A stretch of 64,000 nt of DNA from Pseudomonadota bacterium (GTDB lineage: Bacteria > Pseudomonadota > Alphaproteobacteria > Sphingomonadales > Sphingomonadaceae), in assembly GCA_023391375.1 (NCBI GenBank), contig JAEWBB010000011.1:62001-126000 (forward strand), in the 5' to 3' direction. Numbering within the stretch: position 1 is the first letter of the stretch; the number at the start of each line of letters is the position of its first letter. This document shows positions 53,999-62,551 of the stretch, piece by piece. A program made the translations under genes and the position numbers. The notes under the pieces are model-generated. The model was not told where the DNA came from and ran no database searches. It saw only the letters and a list, made by a program, of their open reading frames with translations.

Positions 53999-54191
53999 TC
54001 GAGGGCAGGCACCGACCTAGCGCGGTGCCTGCCACGACCTCGGCACGAGGAGCGAAACTCCGGTTGTCCAGTGCCGGCTTCCGGCCATTTGCCGCCGGTT
54101 GAATCTCCTAAACGGCTCAAGGCCCGTGATTGGGAAAGAAAGTCGTGGTCGCTTTCTAGGTGCATCTCGCACTTTTGCCTAAGAGGGTTGA

Positions 54192-54959
54192 ATGGACGCG
54201 ACTGCAGGCCTCATCGCCACATTTTACCACTTATCGGAGCTTGCGCGCGAGCGCCTGAAATCCGGCGTCGACGGGGTTCGCTATGACGACAAGGGGGCAG
54301 GCGAGTTCGACCCGGTGACGTCGATTGACCGGGACATCGAGCGGATGATGCGGCAGCACCTGCTCGACGCCTATCCCGATCATGGTATCTGGGGCGAGGA
54401 GGCCGGCTGGTCGAACGAAGGGGCCAGATGGCACTGGAGCATCGACCCGATCGACGGGACACGCGCGCTGATTTGCGGCTTGCCGACCTGGTGCACGCTC
54501 GTCGGTCTGCTTGATGAAGGTCGCCACGTCGCCGGCATGATCGATTGTCCCTCGCTCGGCGAACTGCTGATTGCTGCCGAGGGACAAACCTTGCGCGACG
54601 GCAGGCCGGTCACCACGAGCGATTGTGCGTCGTTGGCGCGTGCCCGGCTGGCGACGACCGACCCGTTCCTGTTATCCGGCGGCGATGCTTCTGCGTTTGA
54701 AGCCCTTCGCAACGAGGTGCTGCTGACGCGCTATGGCTTGGACGCGCTCGCTTACGCCCGGGTCGCGACTGGCGGGCTCGACCTAGTGGTCGAGACGGGG
54801 CTCAAGCGGCACGATCTCGACGCGCTCGTCGCCGTCATTCGCGGCGCCGGTGGAGCGATTGGCGACTGGACGGGCGGCGAGGATTGGGACGGCGGCCGGA
54901 TTATCGCCGCGGCCACGCGCGCGCTCTACGACGAGGCCGTCGCGCGGCTCGCGTCGTGA
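54192..54959 (+). CDS. hisN: Histidinol-phosphatase, inositol monophosphatase family
   Basis: A 255-residue phosphatase of the inositol monophosphatase fold. Metal-binding motifs: DPVTSID, WGEEAGW, DPIDGTRAL and the C-terminal LKRHDLDAL. Removing phosphate from L-histidinol phosphate fits its position: it converges on the histidine operon, overlapping hisIE by 34 bases, and the operon itself has no histidinol-phosphatase domain. It therefore supplies the missing step. Confidence 0.9.
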   Translation: MDATAGLIATFYHLSELARERLKSGVDGVRYDDKGAGEFDPVTSIDRDIERMMRQHLLDAYPDHGIWGEEAGWSNEGARWHWSIDPIDGTRALICGLPTWCTLVGLLDEGRHVAGMIDCPSLGELLIAAEGQTLRDGRPVTTSDCASLARARLATTDPFLLSGGDASAFEALRNEVLLTRYGLDALAYARVATGGLDLVVETGLKRHDLDALVAVIRGAGGAIGDWTGGEDWDGGRIIAAATRALYDEAVARLAS

Positions 54960-55546
54960 CGGGTGCGAAGTTCGCGCGCCACATCGGCCCACGAGCGGCC
55001 ACAGACCTGGAGTAGCAAGGTCAGGTGGTAGGCCAGGTCGGCGGCCTCCGTGACTAGCTCATCCGATTCCCCCGTGACGGCCGCAAGCGCGACCTCGACG
55101 CCTTCCTCGCCGACCTTCTGCGCAATCCGCGCGGTGCCCTCGGAAAGGAGCCGCGCCGTGTAGCTTGCTTCAGGGTCCTCGTCGGCCCGCGAACGGAGGA
55201 TGCTTTCGAGGCCTTGTGGAAAGAAGGCTCCTGTCTGCTCGCCGAAACAGCTTGGGCTGCCCAGGTGGCAAGTCGGGCCTTCGGCATCCGCGACTGCCAG
55301 CAGCACATCACCGTCGCAGTCGGGCGTAATCGAGCGCAGGCGCAGACGGTTTCCGCTGCTCTCGCCCTTCGTCCACAGCCGCCCCTTGGATCGGCTGAAA
55401 AAGGTCACCCATCCGCTGGCGATGCTCGTCTCCAGCGCGTCGCGGTTCATGTAACCGAGCATGCGAACCATGCCGTCGCGATCCTGCACGATCACGGGCA
55501 GCAGGCCGTCCATCTTGTCCCACGCCAACCGGTCCGAATCGATCAT
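54926..55546 (-). CDS. hisIE: Bifunctional phosphoribosyl-AMP cyclohydrolase/phosphoribosyl-ATP pyrophosphohydrolase
   Basis: A 206-residue fusion catalysing steps 2 and 3 of histidine synthesis. HisI part (1-110): LGYMNRDAL, TKGESSGN, DCDGD and GPTCH, HLGSPSCFG (zinc Cys and metal Asp). HisE part (about 115-206): ESILRSRADEDPEASYTARL and QKVGEEGVEVALAA, ADLAYHLTLLLQVCG. The fused form is usual in Enterobacteria; alphaproteobacteria generally have separate hisI and hisE. Last gene of the operon, overlapping hisF by 4 bases. Confidence 0.93.
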   Translation of the reverse strand: MIDSDRLAWDKMDGLLPVIVQDRDGMVRMLGYMNRDALETSIASGWVTFFSRSKGRLWTKGESSGNRLRLRSITPDCDGDVLLAVADAEGPTCHLGSPSCFGEQTGAFFPQGLESILRSRADEDPEASYTARLLSEGTARIAQKVGEEGVEVALAAVTGESDELVTEAADLAYHLTLLLQVCGRSWADVARELRTRHDASRATASS

Positions 55547-56310
55547 CGGCGCACCTCGAAGCCTTGCTGGGTCAGCTCCCGCTTCAGATCGGCGATCGAA
55601 AGCTGGCGGTCGTGAAAGATGGAAGCGGCGAGCGCGCCGCTCGCGCCGACCCGGAACGCGTCGACGAAATGTCGCGCCTCGCCGGCGCCGCCGGAGATGA
55701 TCACCGGCACGTCGACCGCGTCGACCAGCGCCCGCAGCTGTTCGAGGTCATAGCCGCCGCGCACCCCGTCGCGGGACATGCAGTTGAGGACGATTTCGCC
55801 CGCGCCCAGCGCCGCCGCCTCGCGCGCCCAGGCCATCGTTTCCCGCCCGCTGTCGCGAGTGGCCTCGGGACGGCCCGTGAACTGCTTCACGCTCCATCGG
55901 CCGTCGGCGCCGGCGAGACTGTCGATGCCGAGCACGATGCATTGCCGCCCGAATGCTTCCGCCAGTTCCGCGAGCAGGTCAGGGCGGCGCAAGGCCGGCG
56001 AGTTGACGCTGATCTTATCGGCGCCCGATGCCAGGACGCGGCGCGCCGTGGCCACGTCCTCGATCCCGCCGGCGACGGAAAAGGGAATGTCGATGACGCG
56101 GGCGACGCGCTCGATCCAGTTCAGCTCGACGCTCCGTCGGTCGGCGCTTGCGGTGATGTCGTAGAACACCAGCTCGTCGGCGCCTTCGTCGCGATAGCGC
56201 TCGGCGAACTCGACGATATCGCCCACCGCCCGATGGTCGCGGAAGCGAATGCCCTTCACCACCCGGCCATCCGCCACATCGAGGCAGGGAATGATCCTAA
56301 CCGCGGGCAT
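55543..56310 (-). CDS. hisF: Imidazole glycerol phosphate synthase subunit HisF
   Basis: A 255-residue TIM-barrel cyclase that joins ammonia from HisH to PRFAR, making IGP and AICAR. N-terminal RIIPCLDVADGRVVKG holds catalytic Asp11. The other Asp is in VLGIDSLAG, and phosphate-binding loops are VAGGIEDV, KISVNSPA and ISGGAGE. It overlaps hisA by 14 bases and hisIE by 4. Confidence 0.96.
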   Translation of the reverse strand: MPAVRIIPCLDVADGRVVKGIRFRDHRAVGDIVEFAERYRDEGADELVFYDITASADRRSVELNWIERVARVIDIPFSVAGGIEDVATARRVLASGADKISVNSPALRRPDLLAELAEAFGRQCIVLGIDSLAGADGRWSVKQFTGRPEATRDSGRETMAWAREAAALGAGEIVLNCMSRDGVRGGYDLEQLRALVDAVDVPVIISGGAGEARHFVDAFRVGASGALAASIFHDRQLSIADLKRELTQQGFEVRR

Positions 56311-57025
56311 GAAGCACCGCCTCTTCGATGGTGAACCGCTTCTCCCAGATCGCCTTGCCGACGATGGCGCGGGCGGCGCCTGCGTCGCGAAGCAACGTGA
56401 GGTCTTCGAGCGAGGCCACTCCGCCAGACGCTTGGAGGGCGACCGACCCGAACTGCTCGGTTACGGCGCGCATCAGGGGGACATTGGGTCCCCTTAGCAT
56501 GCCGTCGCGCGCAATGTCCGTGACGAGGAGGTGGCGTACGCGCGGGAACTGCCGCAGCACGTCGGATAAAGTCTGGCTCGATCCGGACAACCAGCCATGG
56601 CCCGCGACAAGGGGCTGGTCGCCCTCGAGCCGGACATCGAGCGCCAGGGTCAATCGCTCGCTGCCGAATTCGCTCAGCAGCGACACGAAACCGTCGGGAT
56701 CGTCGAGCGCCAGACTGCCGATGACGACCCGCTCGATCCCAGCGTCGAGCATCCGGGCCACCTGGTCGCGCGTCCGGAAGCCGCCGGCAACCTGGAGCTT
56801 CAGCTGACTGGCACGCAGGAGCTCGAGGAACAGATCATGTTGGCGCGGCTCGCGGGCCCTAGCGCCATCGAGGTCGACCAGGTGCGCCTCCTCCGCGCCG
56901 GCATCCGCGAACCGCTTCAAGGCGATGTCGGGACGATCGGCGTACGATGTCTCCAGCGCGAAGTCTCCCTGCTGGAGGCGCACACAGCGTCCGCCGATTA
57001 AGTCGATGGCCGGTAATAGTTTCAT
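56297..57025 (-). CDS. hisA: Phosphoribosylformimino-5-aminoimidazole carboxamide ribotide isomerase
   Basis: A 242-residue TIM-barrel isomerase converting ProFAR to PRFAR. Motifs: LLPAIDLIGGRCVRL (catalytic Asp8), HLVDLDGA, VAGGFRT, IGSLALDDP, LLVTDIARDGMLRGPN (second catalytic Asp) and QASGGVAS. ATG at 57025 overlaps the hisH stop by 4 bases. Confidence 0.96.
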   Translation of the reverse strand: MKLLPAIDLIGGRCVRLQQGDFALETSYADRPDIALKRFADAGAEEAHLVDLDGARAREPRQHDLFLELLRASQLKLQVAGGFRTRDQVARMLDAGIERVVIGSLALDDPDGFVSLLSEFGSERLTLALDVRLEGDQPLVAGHGWLSGSSQTLSDVLRQFPRVRHLLVTDIARDGMLRGPNVPLMRAVTEQFGSVALQASGGVASLEDLTLLRDAGAARAIVGKAIWEKRFTIEEAVLHARG

Positions 57026-57612
57026 GACTTGGCAAAAGCCTCGAGGAACCGCGATCCCGCGGCCGACGATCGCTCGGGGTGGAATTGTGCGCCCCAGAAA
57101 TCTTCGCGCCGGAGGGCGGCCGGGACCGTCACCGGCCCGTACGTCGTGCGCGCCGCCGTGAACGCGCCATCGGGGCAGCGAAAGCTGTGCGCGAAATAGA
57201 GGTAGTCGCCATCGGCCAGCCCCATTCCATCGTCGACACCGGTGATGCGGCTCCAGCCCATGTGCGGCACCGGAAAGCCGCTCGTGGGCGCGAAGCCGGT
57301 AACCTCGCCCGGCAGCAAGCCGAGCAAGGGCGTTGATGGGTATTCCGCGCTCCGCTCGAAAAACAACTGCATGCCCAGGCAAATGCCGAGGGTCGGGCGC
57401 GTGCGCTCTTTCAGCACCGAGTCGAGACCGCGTTCGCGAAGCCGCGCCATCGCCGGCCCTGCCGCCCCGACGCCGGGCAGGACTAGCCGGTCGGCCGCCG
57501 CCGCGGTAACTGGATCGTCCGTCAACTTGACGTCGATGCCCAGCCGCTCGAAGGCAAGCGCGATCGAGCCGGTATTGCCATAGCCAAGGTCGAGCACGGC
57601 CAGCCGGGTCAC
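57022..57612 (-). CDS. hisH: Imidazole glycerol phosphate synthase glutamine amidotransferase subunit HisH
   Basis: A 196-residue class I glutaminase that delivers ammonia to HisF. Catalytic Cys is in LGICLGMQLFFE; His and Glu are in FWGAQFHPERS. N-terminal VLDLGYGNTGSIALA and LPGVGA are typical. It overlaps its neighbours by 4 bases on each side. Confidence 0.96.
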   Translation of the reverse strand: MTRLAVLDLGYGNTGSIALAFERLGIDVKLTDDPVTAAAADRLVLPGVGAAGPAMARLRERGLDSVLKERTRPTLGICLGMQLFFERSAEYPSTPLLGLLPGEVTGFAPTSGFPVPHMGWSRITGVDDGMGLADGDYLYFAHSFRCPDGAFTAARTTYGPVTVPAALRREDFWGAQFHPERSSAAGSRFLEAFAKS

Positions 57613-59240
57613 AGCGTGCCTTTCGTCGACGGCAGGTCGTCACGGCCTTTGCCTTCGCGCACGATCGCCTGCCTCAAAGCTCTCCCGAAGGCCTTGAAGC
57701 AGGCCTCAACCTTGTGGTGATCATTGTCGCCGGCCACGCGGACGTGAATTGCCGCCCCAAGGCCATCGGCCAGGCTGCGAAAGATGTGCGGCACCATCTG
57801 GGTCGGCAAATCGCCCACAGTCGGAGATGCAAAGTCGCCGTCGAAGCGCGCGAAGGCGCGGCCCGAAATATCGATCAGGACCTGCGCTTCGGCCTCGTCC
57901 ATCGGCAGAGCAAAGCCGAAACGGCCGATGCCGCGCTTGTTGCCCAACGCGGTGCGGAGCGCCTGGCCGAGCGCGATCGCGCAATCCTCGACGCTGTGGT
58001 GCGCATCGATCTGTGTATCGCCCGCACAGGTGAGGGTCAGCGCAAAGCCGCCATGGGCCGCGATCTGGTCGAGCATGTGGTCGAAGAACGGAACGCCACT
58101 GTCGATCTGGCGCGGATCAGTCCGGTCGAGGTCGATGGCGACCGCAATGCGCGTCTCCTTCGTATCACGAACGACCGAGGCGGTCCGCGACGGCGCGGCC
58201 TCAGACAGGCCGAATACGTCCAGCAGGGCCGCGTTTTCCGCTTCGGTCCCGATCGTGATCCGAACGCCGCCCGGCGCCGCCTGGGGCCGGAAACGCACTC
58301 GAACGCCCGCGGCGGACAGCCTTTCCGCCAGGTCGGCAGGGTCGCGGACCTCGAGGAACAGGAAATTGCCGCCTTCGCAAACTGCCTCAACCTCGTCGAC
58401 TGCCCGCAACTTCGATGCGAGCCGCGACCGGTCGGCGAGGATCGATGCAATCCGCTGGCGGTGTACCGGCATCCGCTCCGCGCCGAGCACGTCGAGCGCG
58501 GCCTCGATGCTCGGGGCCGGCAGGGGGTAAGGCGGAGAGACCCGCGCCACCAATTCGACGATGTCGGGTGCGCCAATCAGGCACCCGATGCGCGCACCGG
58601 CGAGGCCATAGGCCTTTGACAGGGTGCGCAGGACCACAAGGTTGCCGTTTGCCGATTGCGCCAGGCTCGGCTGATCCGAAAATTCGCCATAGGCCTCGTC
58701 GGCGACCACGATCGTGTCGGCGAGGGCCTCGGCAATCGACCGCACCGCGTCCGGCGGCACGGGGGTCCCGGTCGGATTGTTCGGCGTGCACAGGAACAGG
58801 AGCTTCGGGCGTTGCGGTCGCAGCGCCTCGATAATGGTCGCCGCGTCGAACGCGAAATCGTCCGACAGCCGGGCCGCGATCACCTTCGCGCCCTGGACTT
58901 GCGTGAACTGGCGATAGGCGGAGAAGGTCGGCTCGACGATCGCGACGCTGTCCCGCCCGGCCTCGCAAAAGGCGCGGATAAGAAGGTCAATGGCGTCGTC
59001 GCTGCCCCGCGTCACCCACAGACGCTCGGCTTCCACGCCGTACAGATCGGCCATCCTGCAACGGAGCCTCGCCGGCTGGGGTTCGGGATAGCGGTTGATG
59101 TCGCCCCGACCGCCGACAAGGGACGAGAAGGGATTCTCGTTGGCGTCCAGCCGGACGGTGCCGGGCTGGGGCGGGCCCGCGATGTCGGCGGGCGGCAGGG
59201 CGAGGATGGCCGGGCGGGCAAGGCGCTGGACGAGGCTCAT
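57609..59240 (-). CDS. hisCB: HisC-HisB fusion: histidinol-phosphate aminotransferase + imidazoleglycerol-phosphate dehydratase
   Basis: A 543-residue fusion of two histidine enzymes in one uninterrupted frame. Residues 1-350 are the PLP aminotransferase HisC: LDANENPF, TRGSDDAIDLLIRAF, CTPNNPTG, DEAYGEF, PLP-lysine Lys209 in LSKAYGLAGAR and the late RITIGT. Residues about 355-543 are IGP dehydratase, the HisB C-terminal domain: VVRDTKETRI, FFDHMLDQIAAHGG, DAHHSVEDCAIALG, KRGIGRFGFALPMDEA, DNDHHKVEACFKAFGRALRQA and a final SSTKG-type tail. Enterobacterial HisB instead fuses this domain to histidinol-phosphatase. The ATG at 59240 overlaps the hisD stop by 4 bases. Confidence 0.94.
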   Translation of the reverse strand: MSLVQRLARPAILALPPADIAGPPQPGTVRLDANENPFSSLVGGRGDINRYPEPQPARLRCRMADLYGVEAERLWVTRGSDDAIDLLIRAFCEAGRDSVAIVEPTFSAYRQFTQVQGAKVIAARLSDDFAFDAATIIEALRPQRPKLLFLCTPNNPTGTPVPPDAVRSIAEALADTIVVADEAYGEFSDQPSLAQSANGNLVVLRTLSKAYGLAGARIGCLIGAPDIVELVARVSPPYPLPAPSIEAALDVLGAERMPVHRQRIASILADRSRLASKLRAVDEVEAVCEGGNFLFLEVRDPADLAERLSAAGVRVRFRPQAAPGGVRITIGTEAENAALLDVFGLSEAAPSRTASVVRDTKETRIAVAIDLDRTDPRQIDSGVPFFDHMLDQIAAHGGFALTLTCAGDTQIDAHHSVEDCAIALGQALRTALGNKRGIGRFGFALPMDEAEAQVLIDISGRAFARFDGDFASPTVGDLPTQMVPHIFRSLADGLGAAIHVRVAGDNDHHKVEACFKAFGRALRQAIVREGKGRDDLPSTKGTL

Positions 59241-60499
59241 ACCGCGGCCCTCGCTTCCGCCGCGCGGGCGTGCGCCTCCAGCCCTTCGAGCCGCGCCAGG
59301 GCCGCCGCGGGCGAGGCAAGGGCGCTGGCGACATCCGGCGAAAGCCGCTGAACCGTGATGGCCTTCATGAAGGTCTGGGTGGAGACGCCGCCCGTGTAGC
59401 GCGCCGCGCCATCGGTGGGGAGGACGTGGCTCGACCCGACCAGATAGTCGCCGAAACTCTCCGCAGCCCAGTGGCCGACAAACACGGCGCCGGCGCTGAC
59501 GATGTCTGCGGCCACGCGGTCGGCGTCGGCGCAGGCGAGCGAAAGGTGTTCCGGCGCATAGCGGTTCGCGATGTCGACTGCCTGCGCAATGTCCTCGCAC
59601 GCGATCGCGCGGACCTCGGCCCGGGCGAGACCGACGGCCGACGCCTGACGGGCAAACGCGTCGAGCGTCGCGTCGAGGACGTTGGACGACGTCGAGACCA
59701 GAATGACCTGCGCGTCCTTATCGTGCTCAGCCTGGCTCAGCAGGTCGGCGGCCACCCACTCGGGCCGGGCGCTGTCGTCCGCGATAACCATGAGTTCGCT
59801 GGGGCCGGCGGGGAGGTCGATCCCCGGTCCACCCGGCGTGGCGCTGACAATGGCTTTCGCCCCGGCAACCCAAGAGTTGCCGGGGCCGCAGATCAGGTCG
59901 ACGGCGGGGATATCCCCCGCGCCGTACGCCAGCGCACCGATCGCCTGCGCGCCGCCGACCGTCCAGATCGCCTCGATCCCGCACAGGTCGGCGGCCAGCG
60001 CCAGCGCGGGGTCGAGCCCGCCATCCGGGCGGGGCGGCGTGACGACGGTGATCTCGCGGACGCCCGCGACGCGCGCGGGAATCGCCAGCATCATGAGCGT
60101 CGAGAAGAGCGGCGCCACGCCGCCCGGCACGTAGAGCCCAACCCGTCGGACGGTGCGCCATTCCTTCGCCACGCGCAGTCCGGGCGCCGGATAGACCGCT
60201 ACGTCCTGTGGGAGGGTCTCGCGGTGGAAGGCCTCGATGTTGCGCGCGGCAAGCGCCATCGCTTTAAGCGCGGGCGCGCCCAAATCATTCCTGCCGACAG
60301 CCGCATACGGTGCGACCGACAGGCGTTCGGGCGGGGTGCCATCGATCCGTGTCGCCTGCGCCGCGACAGCGGCCCAGCCGCGCGCGCGGACGTCGTCGAG
60401 GATCGCGCGGACCGACGTCAGCAGGTCCCTGTCGGCACGGCCGCGCGGGCGCGCGAGGGCCATCTGACGCGTCTCTAAGTTACTCCAGTCGAAGCGCAT
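59237..60499 (-). CDS. hisD: Histidinol dehydrogenase
   Basis: A 420-residue zinc and NAD enzyme for the final two oxidations, histidinol to histidine. Signatures: VGLYVPGGVAPLFSTLMMLAI, VGGAQAIGALAYGAG, DLICGPGNSWVAGAK, DLPAGPSELMVIAD, QAEHDKDAQVILV, RYAPEHLSL (catalytic Glu-His) and GDYLVGSSHVLPT. The ATG at 60499 gives the expected N-terminus and overlaps the hisG stop by one base. Confidence 0.95.
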   Translation of the reverse strand: MRFDWSNLETRQMALARPRGRADRDLLTSVRAILDDVRARGWAAVAAQATRIDGTPPERLSVAPYAAVGRNDLGAPALKAMALAARNIEAFHRETLPQDVAVYPAPGLRVAKEWRTVRRVGLYVPGGVAPLFSTLMMLAIPARVAGVREITVVTPPRPDGGLDPALALAADLCGIEAIWTVGGAQAIGALAYGAGDIPAVDLICGPGNSWVAGAKAIVSATPGGPGIDLPAGPSELMVIADDSARPEWVAADLLSQAEHDKDAQVILVSTSSNVLDATLDAFARQASAVGLARAEVRAIACEDIAQAVDIANRYAPEHLSLACADADRVAADIVSAGAVFVGHWAAESFGDYLVGSSHVLPTDGAARYTGGVSTQTFMKAITVQRLSPDVASALASPAAALARLEGLEAHARAAEARAAV

Positions 60500-61392
60500 C
60501 ACATCATCATCTTTTCGATCGGCATGACGAGAATGGCCGAGGCCCCCGCGCCCTTGAGTTCCTCCAGCGTCTCCCAAAACACCGATTCCTGGCACACGGC
60601 CTGTACCGCGACGTGGCCCGGCCGGCCGACCAGCGGAACGACCGTGGGCGCCTCGGCACCCGGGAGGATCTGCGTGATCGCCGCGACCGCCGTTTCGGGC
60701 GCGTTGAGCACGATGTACTTGCTTTCGGTGGTCGCGATCACGCCGTCGATGCGGGTCATCAGTGCATCGACCTTGTCCTTGTGCGCGGCGTCCAGCGGCT
60801 TGCGGGTGCAGATCAGGACCGCCTCGCTGTCGAACACGTCGGCCACCGGCGCGAGGCCGTTAGCGTCGAGCGTTGCACCCGTCGACACCAGGTCGCAGAT
60901 GAAACGCGCGATCCCGAGCCGCGGCGCGAGTTCGACCGCACCGCGCATGGTGACGATATCCGCCGAGACGCCTTGCGCGGCCAAATAGCGCTTCAAGAGG
61001 CGCGGATAGCTGGTGGCGATACGCTGGCCCTCGAGCATTTTCGGCTGAAAAAAGTTGAGGCTTTCCGGCGCCGCGATCTTGAGGCTGCAGCGGCCGAAAC
61101 CCAATCGCGTCACGACCTCGATCCGCTGGTCCGTGTCGCCCAGCGCAAACTCCTCGAGCACGTTCTGCCCGACGATACCCAGCTCGCAGACGCCATCCGC
61201 CACAAAGGTGGGGATGTCGTCGTCGCGGACCAGCATGAGGTCGAGCGGAAAATTCTCGGCGCGTGCAGTGAGGTTCGCCTTGCCCCCTTCGGCAAGTCGC
61301 AGGCCCGCATCCTTCAGCAGTTGGCGCGACTGATCGCTGAGGCGCCCAGATTTCTGAATGGCCATGTGGAGGCGATTGCGGTCGGGGCTCAT
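60499..61392 (-). CDS. hisG: ATP phosphoribosyltransferase, long form
   Basis: A 297-residue first enzyme of the pathway. The catalytic part has LHMAIQKSGRLSD, DLMLVRDDDIPTFVADG, CELGIVGQNVLEE and FICDLVSTGATLDANGL. A C-terminal allosteric domain of about 75 residues is present, so this is the long HisG that works without HisZ. Alphaproteobacteria more often have the short HisG plus HisZ. Overlaps the upstream regulator by 4 bases. Confidence 0.95.
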   Translation of the reverse strand: MSPDRNRLHMAIQKSGRLSDQSRQLLKDAGLRLAEGGKANLTARAENFPLDLMLVRDDDIPTFVADGVCELGIVGQNVLEEFALGDTDQRIEVVTRLGFGRCSLKIAAPESLNFFQPKMLEGQRIATSYPRLLKRYLAAQGVSADIVTMRGAVELAPRLGIARFICDLVSTGATLDANGLAPVADVFDSEAVLICTRKPLDAAHKDKVDALMTRIDGVIATTESKYIVLNAPETAVAAITQILPGAEAPTVVPLVGRPGHVAVQAVCQESVFWETLEELKGAGASAILVMPIEKMMM

Positions 61393-61703
61393 GTCGACGC
61401 TCTCGCCCGGTCGAGGAGGGCGCGATAGCCCCCATTGTCTTCCTGCTTGAGGAAGCGGGCGACGCGCACGATCGTCGTCGTGCTCACGCCTGTGGCGTCG
61501 TGAATTTCACGATAGGTCATCTCGCCCGCGTCGAGGAGCTTGGCGACATGCCAGCGTTCGGCGAGCGTGTGCACTTCGGCCGGCGTGCACAGGTCGGACA
61601 GCAGGGCGCGCGCCTCGCCCCGATCGGCAATAGACGCCAACGCCTCGGCGAGGTCATCGATAAGGGCGGCGCGCGCCGCGGAAAGAGTGGGTTTCTGCGT
61701 CAT
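61389..61703 (-). CDS. TrpR/YerC-family transcriptional regulator, probable histidine repressor
   Basis: A 104-residue helix-turn-helix protein of the TrpR-like YerC/YecD family: EVHTLAERWHVAKLLDAGEM and TYREIHDATGVSTTTIVRVA, RFLKQEDNGGYRALL. It heads the histidine operon, its stop overlapping the hisG start, which is the position of the predicted HisR repressors of some proteobacteria. It likely binds histidine or a related effector and represses the operon; direct evidence here is position only. Confidence 0.85.
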   Translation of the reverse strand: MTQKPTLSAARAALIDDLAEALASIADRGEARALLSDLCTPAEVHTLAERWHVAKLLDAGEMTYREIHDATGVSTTTIVRVARFLKQEDNGGYRALLDRARAST

Positions 61704-61707
61704 TTCT

Positions 61708-61727
61708 TGTTACAGCGTGATAGAACA
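61708..61727 (-). promoter_or_regulatory. Possible operator upstream of the regulator and histidine operon
   Basis: TGTT and AACA flank a 12-base spacer in an imperfect dyad 5 bases before the regulator start, overlapping the ribosome-binding area. Weak; suggested only because an autoregulating TrpR-like protein starts here. Confidence 0.25.
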
Positions 61728-61866
61728 GTGGAACGCAAATAGGGCGGTGACGCCGATCTTGCAACCCCGAGGGACGTGTTCGAAATCAAGGAGGAATTTT
61801 TGATCACTAGGCGCTGATGGCCATCGAGAACGTCGAGCCGGCCGACGTAGGGCGGCTTGCCCGCCA

Positions 61867-61998
61867 TCACCCGGTCTCCCAGATCCGGGTCACCTCAGCA
61901 GCAGCGGTCTGCCTTACCGCCTCAAGGTCCGGCAGTTCCATGCCGACCAAGTCGGGAATTGTCTCATCCTCGGCGCAGACGTTGAAAAAGTATCGCAC
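61867..61998 (-). pseudogene. Truncated DUF6894-like small protein
   Basis: A GTG at 61998 opens VRYFFNVCAEDETIPDLVGM and ELPDLEAVRQTAAAEVTRIW, which follows the DUF6894 pattern (RYFFD..., then ELPDLEAAR). The frame stops after 43 residues at TGA 61867, while family members are about 70-90 long. A shift of one base continues into GRLDVLDGHQRLVI, which looks like the missing end, so it is probably a frame-shifted remnant. No ribosome site seen. Confidence 0.5.
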
Positions 61999-62015
61999 TT
62001 CGCGGGCACAAGATA

Positions 62016-62044
62016 GGCGGGCCCCGGGGGTGCCGGGGCCCGCC
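62016..62044 (-). terminator. Hairpin after the Hsp20 gene
   Basis: GGCGGGCCCCGG and CCGGGGCCCGCC form a perfect 12-bp stem with a 5-base loop, 7 bases after the Hsp20 stop. The T-tract is poor (TATCTTGTG on the minus strand), so termination may be incomplete or the hairpin may stabilise the mRNA end. Confidence 0.6.
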
Positions 62045-62050
62045 AATGGT

Positions 62051-62551
62051 TCACGCGTTCTCCAACTGCTTGGTGGATCGCTTCGTCGGCTGCCCGCCAT
62101 CCTGAACTGGGCCGTCGATCCTGGCAGTCTCGCCGCGACCGATGTCGATCTTGCGCGGCTTCATCGCCTCGGGGATTTCTCGCGTGAGCTCGATCGAGAG
62201 GAGCCCGTCCCTGAGATCGGCGCCCGTAACCGTAATGTGGTCTGCGAGCCCGAAGCGGCGTTCGAACGACCGGTTGGCGATGCCGCGGTGAATGTAGGTC
62301 GCGCCATCATCCTCGCGCTTTTGACCGCTGACGATGAGCTGGTTCTGATGTGCTGTGATGTCGATCTCGTCCTGCGTGAACCCGGCCACCGCAAGCGAAA
62401 TGCGGAACTGGTTATCGCCGAGCTTGACGAGGTCGAAGGGCGGGTAGTTGTCCTGCGACTGACCCGAAGCGCTGTTCTCCAGCAATTCGAAGAGACGGTC
62501 GAAGCCAACCGTGGAGCGCCGAAAAGGCGCGAAGTCGAAAGCACTTGGCAT
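62051..62551 (-). CDS. Small heat-shock protein, Hsp20/IbpA family
   Basis: A 166-residue alpha-crystallin chaperone. PSAFDFAPFRRSTVGFDRLF opens like IbpA. The alpha-crystallin domain (about 37-130) has NYPPFDLVKLGDNQFRISL, NQLIVSGQKREDD, YIHRGIANRSFERRFGLAD, and GLLSIELTREIPE near the end. The ATG at 62551 has GGAGG 11 bases upstream. It holds unfolding proteins for refolding under stress. Confidence 0.94.
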   Translation of the reverse strand: MPSAFDFAPFRRSTVGFDRLFELLENSASGQSQDNYPPFDLVKLGDNQFRISLAVAGFTQDEIDITAHQNQLIVSGQKREDDGATYIHRGIANRSFERRFGLADHITVTGADLRDGLLSIELTREIPEAMKPRKIDIGRGETARIDGPVQDGGQPTKRSTKQLENA

